Source of the DNA: Streptomyces gardneri
Lineage (GTDB): Bacteria; Actinomycetota; Actinomycetes; Streptomycetales; Streptomycetaceae
NCBI RefSeq assembly: GCF_006539185.1
Contig: NZ_BJMN01000018.1
Coordinates: forward strand, 1 to 37,985
Length of the DNA stretch: 37,985 nt
Direction: 5' to 3'
The translations under genes and the position numbers were made by a program. Positions 33,425-37,985 of the stretch are shown in pieces (the stretch's first letter is position 1; every line of letters starts with the position of its first letter). The notes beneath the pieces were generated by a model. It was not told where the DNA came from and did no database searches. It saw only the letters and a program-made list of their open reading frames with translations.

Positions 33425-33544
33425 TCAGCCCCACTCGGGATCGGCCACCAGACCCCACCCGGGGTCGCCGCCGCGGAAGTCCCAGTTCGGGTCGGCCACC
33501 GCCCACGTCGTGTCGAACAGGCCCCATCCGATATCGAGACGCAT
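33425..33544 (-). CDS. 39-residue tryptophan-rich peptide
   Basis: This small gene starts at ATG 33544 (reading left) with the ribosome binding site GGGGAGGGG just upstream. The peptide has Trp at 7, 14, 21, 30 and 38, no Cys, and an internal repeat: TWAVADPNW (13-21) and GWGLVADPEW (29-38). It is rich in Gly, Asp and Pro. It lacks a signal peptide. Because the five Trp are regularly spaced (7, 7, 9, 8) the peptide may be a RiPP-like precursor, a small regulator or a binding peptide. It is not simply the reverse of another gene: no plausible gene covers the opposite strand. Confidence 0.65.
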   Translation of the reverse strand: MRLDIGWGLFDTTWAVADPNWDFRGGDPGWGLVADPEWG

Positions 33545-34133
33545 ACGTCACCCCTCCCCTGTGTACAGGCCCGTGGTCCGGACCCGTACCGGCGACGCTA
33601 CCTCTGACCAGCAGAAACAGTGAAGCGATAGCCGCGGTTCTTCGTCAGGACGCCCGCCGGTACGCGCCGGCGGGACGGACGACGGTGTGCCCCCACCGGG
33701 AGTTGAGCCGGTCCAGGACAGGCTCGATTTACGCAGGCGTGCCTCCCTCACGGGATCGAGCGACAGCTGGCTTTGTTCATGAGTTTGAGGTTCTGGCACA
33801 GATCTTGGGGAACCGCTGCGGAGCGTTACCTCTATGTTCGATTACGAGGGACTGACTCGCGCGAGACGGCGTACGCCTTGGTGTCTGACAGCCGGAAGTG
33901 ACGCTCCCTCAGGCTTCTTCTTCGTCTTCTTCGAAACCCCGGGCTTCGGCGTCCCCGCTGCTCTTGCGGTGTTCTGGTTCACCCTGGAGATGCTGAACGC
34001 GCGATCGGCAAGTCGAAGGTCGACGGATTCACCGCACGGACCCCGTCGCAGCCGTCTGCAGCCCCGAAAAGTCCCACCGCGCAGCCATAAAGTCCCCGCC
34101 AGCAAGCTGACGGGGACTCATGAATGATCGAGG
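33545..34133. other. Intergenic region, mostly unexplained
   Basis: Apart from the candidate promoter, this 590-base stretch holds no gene I can support. It contains a short hairpin (CCCGCCGG/CCGGCGGG, 33653-33674) and the 12-base CTGGCTTTGTTC at 33767-33778, shared with the inverted repeat at 22090. A possible 97-codon frame at 33834-34127 (plus strand) starts with a run of Phe codons but lacks a ribosome binding site; the opposite strand also has a frame of 87 codons. The composition is less GC-biased than the neighbouring genes. Confidence 0.4.
33595..33624 (-). promoter_or_regulatory. Candidate promoter of the Trp-rich peptide gene
   Basis: On the minus strand TTCACT (at 33624-33619) and TAGCGT (at 33600-33595) are spaced by 18 bases. 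TAGCGT fits the usual Streptomyces -10 hexamer. The start of transcription would lie about 44 bases before the ATG at 33544. Confidence 0.5.
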
Positions 34134-35879
34134 TTAGCGAGGATTCCTGTTCCACTTCTCGTCTGCGGCGCCGTTGCAGGTCCACTGGATCAGTTGTGTT
34201 CCCGGAGCAGCCGTGGAGCCGATGCCGAGGCATTTGCCCGAGTATGCATTCTTCAGCTCTCGGGTCGTTTCGTTGTACCACCATTTCTCGTCGATCGCAC
34301 CGTTACAGTTCCACTGGATCATTCCGGAACCGTTGTCGATCTTGGACCCGGTACCCATGCACTTCCCGGAGTACTCGTTTCGGAGGAAGTAGGCGGTGTT
34401 GCCGAGCGCATCGGTTGTAGGCTCGAATACCCAGCGTTCATCCTGAGCTTCGATGCAATCCTGCCCTATGATGCGGTTCCCATTTTCAAGACTGCTTTCG
34501 GCGCTGGCGCAGAGCTTAATGTGGTCATTCTCCAGATAGATACTAGAATCGGCTGCTGTAGGAACGAGCGAGAATACGGTCCGGATCGTGTCCTTCTCGT
34601 TGAGGCCCCACAGGCGCTTGGAGTGGGTTGAGTAGGATAGGTTCTGCGTCATCTGTGGCGTGCGCGTGAGTGGCAGCACCACCCCGTTGGATGCGGCGCG
34701 GTAGATGCATGTGTAGATAGTTTCCAAGTCGGTTCCCATATATCCGGCCGGGCAGTGGGCGGAAATGTAGTACCAGCGATCCCCCTTTGTGACCCCTTGG
34801 ATCCCTACCAGTGGCGTGGTGTGTGAATCCGTCATGTTGACGAGGTTGTTGCTATCGGCAGCGAGTAGGCCGGTGGTCTCATCGAGCGGCCAACGGGCGA
34901 TGTGGCCAGTACGGCCGGAATTAGGCTCGAGGTATTCGCCCGTTACGAGGTTGTGGGAGTTATCGTTGCGGTCGACGCTCAGGGAGCTGAGGCATACCTG
35001 TTCGCCGGGACACGATCGGGAGTCGAGCTGCTTCGCAGTGTAGTAACGGCCGACCATGGGGAGGGCCCAGGCATGGTTCCAGGCCGATGATATGTTGTTC
35101 TCGATATTGGTCCGGTCTGCGATGGCCTTCATTTTCCACAAGTGCCTGATGTCGTACACCTGGAGTTCCCCGCCATTGGCCACGTAAAGGTAGTTCTGGT
35201 ACCAGGCCAATCCATCCGCGTGGATCTTTTCGACTGGCACGTAGTTAGCAGTCGCACCGTTTCCGGTCGGCTTCACCAGCATGACATGGCCGTAATTCCG
35301 GGGTGTGCCCGTGGCGTCCACGATCGAGATCCGGCTGAACCGGTCTTTCAGGAGGAGGTTTGTCTTCGGGTCGCTGCTCCAGCCGACTCCGTAGTACCAG
35401 GAAGACATAACGAGGTTGTGTCCCTGGTAGGTCCCTCCCGTCTCCAGGCCGGCATCGTGTGAGGCAGTCAGCCCCTGGGGGTGCCACCCACCAGGCTTAA
35501 CGTTCGAAACCGCGCTGGTGGCATCGTCGAACGCGTTCCAGCAGAAGCCGGTGGGGAGGTACGTCTCGTTGACGTCAGTCGGGTGGCACAGCTCCCTTCC
35601 GGGTCCGTTCTCGTCCCCGCCCTGCGCCACATCTAGAGGCGTAGCTTTCGTCACGGCCCCCGAGCTCTCGATGCCCTGGACTGCGGCCCCATAGGAGTCG
35701 AACGCATCCTGGTCGCGGGTCAGGGTGCCGTTGGCTATGGGATCAAGCATGAGCGGGCCAGCCACCCACCGATCAGCGACTGCTGGGCGACCGCCAATGA
35801 GCGAAGCCGCGACGATCGACAGGGTGAACAGCACGACCCAGCCCACACGACCGAAGCTTGAGAATCTGACTGATTTCAT
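34134..35879 (-). CDS. Secreted protein with C-terminal ricin-type lectin domain (581 aa)
   Basis: The protein has a classical Sec signal peptide (about 1-36, ending AVADR) and a large central part (40-435) with strongly beta-like, aromatic-rich sequence (HADGLAWYQNYLYVANGGELQVYDIRHLW), possibly a beta-propeller. The last 140 residues form a ricin-type beta-trefoil: repeated units CMGTGSKIDNGSGMIQWNCNG and CLGIGSTAAPGTQLIQWTCNG (key QW motif) with paired Cys. Such domains bind sugars or the cell wall. GC content is lower than that of neighbours and codon use is less biased, suggesting acquisition from elsewhere. Central function unknown. Confidence 0.85.
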   Translation of the reverse strand: MKSVRFSSFGRVGWVVLFTLSIVAASLIGGRPAVADRWVAGPLMLDPIANGTLTRDQDAFDSYGAAVQGIESSGAVTKATPLDVAQGGDENGPGRELCHPTDVNETYLPTGFCWNAFDDATSAVSNVKPGGWHPQGLTASHDAGLETGGTYQGHNLVMSSWYYGVGWSSDPKTNLLLKDRFSRISIVDATGTPRNYGHVMLVKPTGNGATANYVPVEKIHADGLAWYQNYLYVANGGELQVYDIRHLWKMKAIADRTNIENNISSAWNHAWALPMVGRYYTAKQLDSRSCPGEQVCLSSLSVDRNDNSHNLVTGEYLEPNSGRTGHIARWPLDETTGLLAADSNNLVNMTDSHTTPLVGIQGVTKGDRWYYISAHCPAGYMGTDLETIYTCIYRAASNGVVLPLTRTPQMTQNLSYSTHSKRLWGLNEKDTIRTVFSLVPTAADSSIYLENDHIKLCASAESSLENGNRIIGQDCIEAQDERWVFEPTTDALGNTAYFLRNEYSGKCMGTGSKIDNGSGMIQWNCNGAIDEKWWYNETTRELKNAYSGKCLGIGSTAAPGTQLIQWTCNGAADEKWNRNPR

Positions 35880-36038
35880 AAGGCGTCACACTAATGACGC
35901 GACAACCCTGCAGCTTGGGCGGGTGCTCCAAGTGCTTTTGGCCCGCCCCTGTCTGGCCCCGACACGATGACGGCGATCGGCTGTTCCTGAGGCGTACCGG
36001 CCAGCTGCTGTGGCACGATCCGCGCAACCGACCCGGAC

Positions 36039-36341
36039 GTGCCTGGCTACTACGGACCGCAGACCCCCGAGCAGCACCAGCTCCGCCGGGACCTTGCGGC
36101 CAGGGTTAGCCTCTTCGGTTCCCCGAAGGTGCGGCAACTCTGGGAGGCCGCCACCGAAGCCATCGGCGATCTGCATTACACCTGCGCTGAGGGCGGGTTC
36201 TACACGCGGGACGGCGCCATTCCCTCCGGCATCACGGACCCCGAGTTCCTCAAGTGCAAAGCCGCCCAGGATGAGACGGAGCAGGCGCTCGTCAAGCAGC
36301 TCCGGCATGAGATCGACGTTGACAAGCATCAGAAGGACTGA
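36039..36341 (+). CDS. Unknown protein, possibly 5' truncated (100 aa)
   Basis: The frame starts at GTG 36039, the only start codon after a stop at 35988, and has no ribosome binding site. The product is helical (LRRDLAARVSLF, VRQLWEAATEAIGDLHY) with a single Cys pair separated by most of its length. The open frame before GTG also reads sensibly (CGTIRATDPD), so the true start may be lost. No family is recognised. A terminator follows directly. Confidence 0.5.
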   Translation: MPGYYGPQTPEQHQLRRDLAARVSLFGSPKVRQLWEAATEAIGDLHYTCAEGGFYTRDGAIPSGITDPEFLKCKAAQDETEQALVKQLRHEIDVDKHQKD

Positions 36342-36355
36342 GCGCCCCCGGACGC

Positions 36356-36381
36356 GCGGCGGCCCCGGCCAGGGCCGCCGC
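36356..36381 (+). terminator. Terminator hairpin
   Basis: GCGGCGGCCC and GGGCCGCCGC pair perfectly over ten bases around CGGCCA, 15 bases after the 100-residue gene. Confidence 0.75.
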
Positions 36382-36427
36382 TCCACATTGCTCGGCGGCG
36401 TCTAGGACGCCCTGGAGTGCTCAAGGC

Positions 36428-36465
36428 GGAGGGCCCTGGACCTGAGACTCAGGTCCGGGCCCTCC
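36428..36465. terminator. Long hairpin, second terminator
   Basis: GGAGGGCCC-T-GGACCTGA pairs with TCAGGTCC-GGGCCCTCC around GAC, giving 17 bp with one bulged T. It stands between the 100-residue and 163-residue genes and could insulate them. Confidence 0.8.
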
Positions 36466-36521
36466 CACGCCGTGCCGGTCGTCGACAGTGAGGGAAGAGC
36501 CCGGCGCTCGTTGAGCACGGC

Positions 36522-37013
36522 ATGAAGAAGAGGACGAGGAAGTGCCGCAAGCCTGCGGGGGTGAAGGTCCCGGCGGTCGTGGTGGAGCCGGGGCAGATCG
36601 AGGGCGAGACGCGGGCGGTCGACCTTGTGGCCGCGTACGTGCGCGGCGACGTCGAGCAGATTGCGGCGTGCGGGCTCCAGGGCGACGAGCTCGCCCGCGC
36701 CCACATGTGGCAGATGCTCAACGGGATGCTCAGTGACGCCGTCCTCGCGGACCCGGATTTCGACATGCGCCGCCGTGCGGTGATGCCGCCAGCGGGTGTC
36801 GCGTGGCCCGCCACGCCGATGTCCGAGGACGTCGCGGCCCTCGTCTGGGGGCTCGCCGGGGACGGCGGAGCGGGCCCGTGGCTGAGGATGTCGGCGGAGG
36901 ACCGTGCGACCGCGTACGCGATTTCGGTCGCGGCCCGGGGGATCGCGGTCTGGGGCCCCGACAGGCTCCTCACCCACCTCGCGCGGACGCGAACGGCAGT
37001 GTCCCGGCCGTAG
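36522..37013 (+). CDS. Unknown protein (163 aa)
   Basis: The ATG at 36522 has no clear ribosome binding site. The first residues are very basic (MKKRTRKCRKPAGVKVP). A helical region follows with RAHMWQMLNGMLSDAVLADPDFDMRRRAV and a C-terminal part (AEDRATAYAISVAARGIAVWGPDRLLTHL). No signal peptide, membrane segment or catalytic motif is visible. It may be a small DNA- or RNA-binding protein, judged only by charge. Confidence 0.65.
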   Translation: MKKRTRKCRKPAGVKVPAVVVEPGQIEGETRAVDLVAAYVRGDVEQIAACGLQGDELARAHMWQMLNGMLSDAVLADPDFDMRRRAVMPPAGVAWPATPMSEDVAALVWGLAGDGGAGPWLRMSAEDRATAYAISVAARGIAVWGPDRLLTHLARTRTAVSRP

Positions 37014-37085
37014 GGGTGTCTTCTGGATCAAGTCCGGGGAGAGTAATGCCTGGTCTGGCGGAGGCTAGCCCGGCATCATCGCGGC

Positions 37086-37703
37086 ATGGGTAAGGACATC
37101 TGGGGCTTCATCGAGTGCCACGGTGACTATCGAGACCATGAGGCAGACTCGTTCTGGCACGCCACCATCGACCTGGACCACCTAAAGGTGCCGAGAAATT
37201 ACGACGCCTTTGGCTCTCTGTTCGGCGTCTGCGACAACGAACAGTTCGTGCCGGTGGCTCCTGTCCGTGGACTGCCGGCCGACGTATCGAACCGTGTCCG
37301 CGACGGCCATGAGACGACGGCCGGGCGAAGCGCGAGCTGGGTCAGCTGGACAGAGATCGAGCGGGTCGACTGGGATGAGGAGTCCGCCGAGCCGGATGCC
37401 TACATCCGCGAGTACTACCGTGATCAGCAAGGCGACTGGCAGTTCCTCCAGCGGCACTACTCCGCTCCTCAGCAATTCATCGACCTCTGCGGACGGCCGG
37501 CTCACATCGCGGTCCGACCCAGCGAGCACTTCCCGGAGGGCTCCCAGTGGATCCATGGAGACCAGATGTTCCGTGTCGAGCGCCTCAGGCGCCGCGACGC
37601 AGTGCCGGACCATGAATGGGGCCCTGTCTGGACCGTCATGCGCACCCTCGCCGAACTGCACGGCGACGACGACGTCAGGCTGGTCGTCTGGTTCGACGAC
37701 TGA
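37086..37703 (+). CDS. Unknown protein (205 aa) of the GKDIWGFIE type
   Basis: The product begins MGKDIWGFIECHGD and is acidic and aromatic-rich throughout, with no signal peptide or membrane segment. This N-terminal pattern is common in hypothetical actinobacterial proteins, but I know no function. No obvious ribosome binding site precedes the ATG, so the transcript may be leaderless. It converges on the IS5-family remnant with two bases between stops. Confidence 0.7.
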   Translation: MGKDIWGFIECHGDYRDHEADSFWHATIDLDHLKVPRNYDAFGSLFGVCDNEQFVPVAPVRGLPADVSNRVRDGHETTAGRSASWVSWTEIERVDWDEESAEPDAYIREYYRDQQGDWQFLQRHYSAPQQFIDLCGRPAHIAVRPSEHFPEGSQWIHGDQMFRVERLRRRDAVPDHEWGPVWTVMRTLAELHGDDDVRLVVWFDD

Positions 37704-37705
37704 CG

Positions 37706-37985
37706 TCACCTCGCGGCCCAGATGAAGATCCCGGCGATGTGGAGCGCGGCGAGATAGATCGTGGCGGTCTTGTCGTATCGGGTGGCGAGCCCGCGCCACT
37801 ACTTGAGGCGATTTATGCACCGCTCCACGGTGTTGCGCTGCTTGTAGGCGTCGCGATCAAACGCGGGAGGCCGACCTCCAGTCTTGCCGCGGCGTATGCG
37901 ATTCGCGACCTGGTCCGCAGGCTGAGGAATCACCGCTCTGATGCCACGTCGTCCCAGGTAACCACGAATTGCGCGAGACGAGTAC
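37706..37985 (-). pseudogene. IS5-family transposase, C-terminal part, with amber codon and window-edge truncation
   Basis: On the minus strand the frame reads from the window edge YSSRAIRGYLGRRGIRAVIP, continues GGRPPAFDRDAYKQRNTVER, and ends CINRLK-stop-WRGLATRYDKTATIYLAALHIAGIFIWAAR. This is the C-terminal region of an IS5-family DDE transposase; the final catalytic Glu is in NTVER. A TAG at 37799-37801 (complement) replaces what is usually Gln or a similar residue before WRG, so the element is probably inactive. The 5' part lies outside the window. Confidence 0.85.

Noticed and set aside
33834..34127. 97-codon plus-strand frame with Phe-rich start
   Set aside because: No ribosome binding site, no coding bias, and an equal frame on the opposite strand; noted only as part of the gap.
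1..37985. CRISPR arrays
   Set aside because: No regularly spaced direct repeats of suitable size; the only tandem repeat (20-103) has no spacers and is coding.

Overview
The DNA is very GC-rich. Its genes have strong third-position G/C bias, many GTG starts, four-base ATGA/GTGA gene overlaps and long perfect GC-rich terminator hairpins. This, with the gene families present, points to a Streptomyces or close relative. No replication origin, telomere, partition locus or integrase is visible, so I cannot say whether this is a chromosome, a plasmid or an integrated element.

Layout. (1) 1-8017 is a conjugation/type IV secretion-like block: the proline-rich C-terminus of an unseen protein, a secreted NlpC/P60 cell-wall hydrolase, a large protein of unknown function on the minus strand with a tRNA-like structure directly before its start, a small membrane protein, a VirD4/TraM-like DNA-transfer ATPase, and a replication-relaxation family protein. 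(2) 8018-9236 holds a frameshifted FtsX-like permease remnant. (3) 9611-21962 is one long tight-adherence (Tad) pilus operon: lipoprotein, secreted protein, SAF-domain protein, TadZ-like protein, TadA ATPase, TadB and TadC platform proteins, Flp pilin, an unknown protein, three TadE/TadG-like pseudopilins, and a 1209-residue membrane protein joining LysM to a BTAD-type regulatory domain. (4) 22090-23266 is a degraded strip with an inverted repeat, a frameshifted DUF4913-type gene and a small membrane protein.

(5) 23498-29525 is the most interesting part. An XRE/TPR-type regulator is followed by a terminator and then a run of seven tightly coupled genes: an inactive-looking primase/polymerase-like protein, two unknown small proteins, a 36-residue peptide ending APDTWWGGWSA with a strong ribosome binding site, a phosphotransferase-fold kinase, a lactate/malate-dehydrogenase-like enzyme and an HprK-like P-loop protein. 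The whole ends at a 14-bp perfect terminator. A tryptophan-bearing peptide embedded among two kinase-like proteins and a dehydrogenase looks like an undescribed peptide-modification (RiPP-like) system; that reading is inference. (6) 29657-33544 carries an unknown membrane-anchored protein, a second XRE/TPR regulator divergent from a 155-residue GRDP-like protein with a CxxC-x5-CH tail, a SAM methyltransferase and, on the minus strand, a second tryptophan-rich peptide of 39 residues with its own promoter and ribosome binding site.

(7) 34134-37985 is accessory: a lower-GC secreted protein with a C-terminal ricin-type lectin domain, three unknown genes, and the C-terminal end of an IS5-family transposase with an internal amber codon. 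Boundaries between modules are marked by perfect hairpins, while remnants (permease, DUF4913, IS5) cluster in the gaps between modules.
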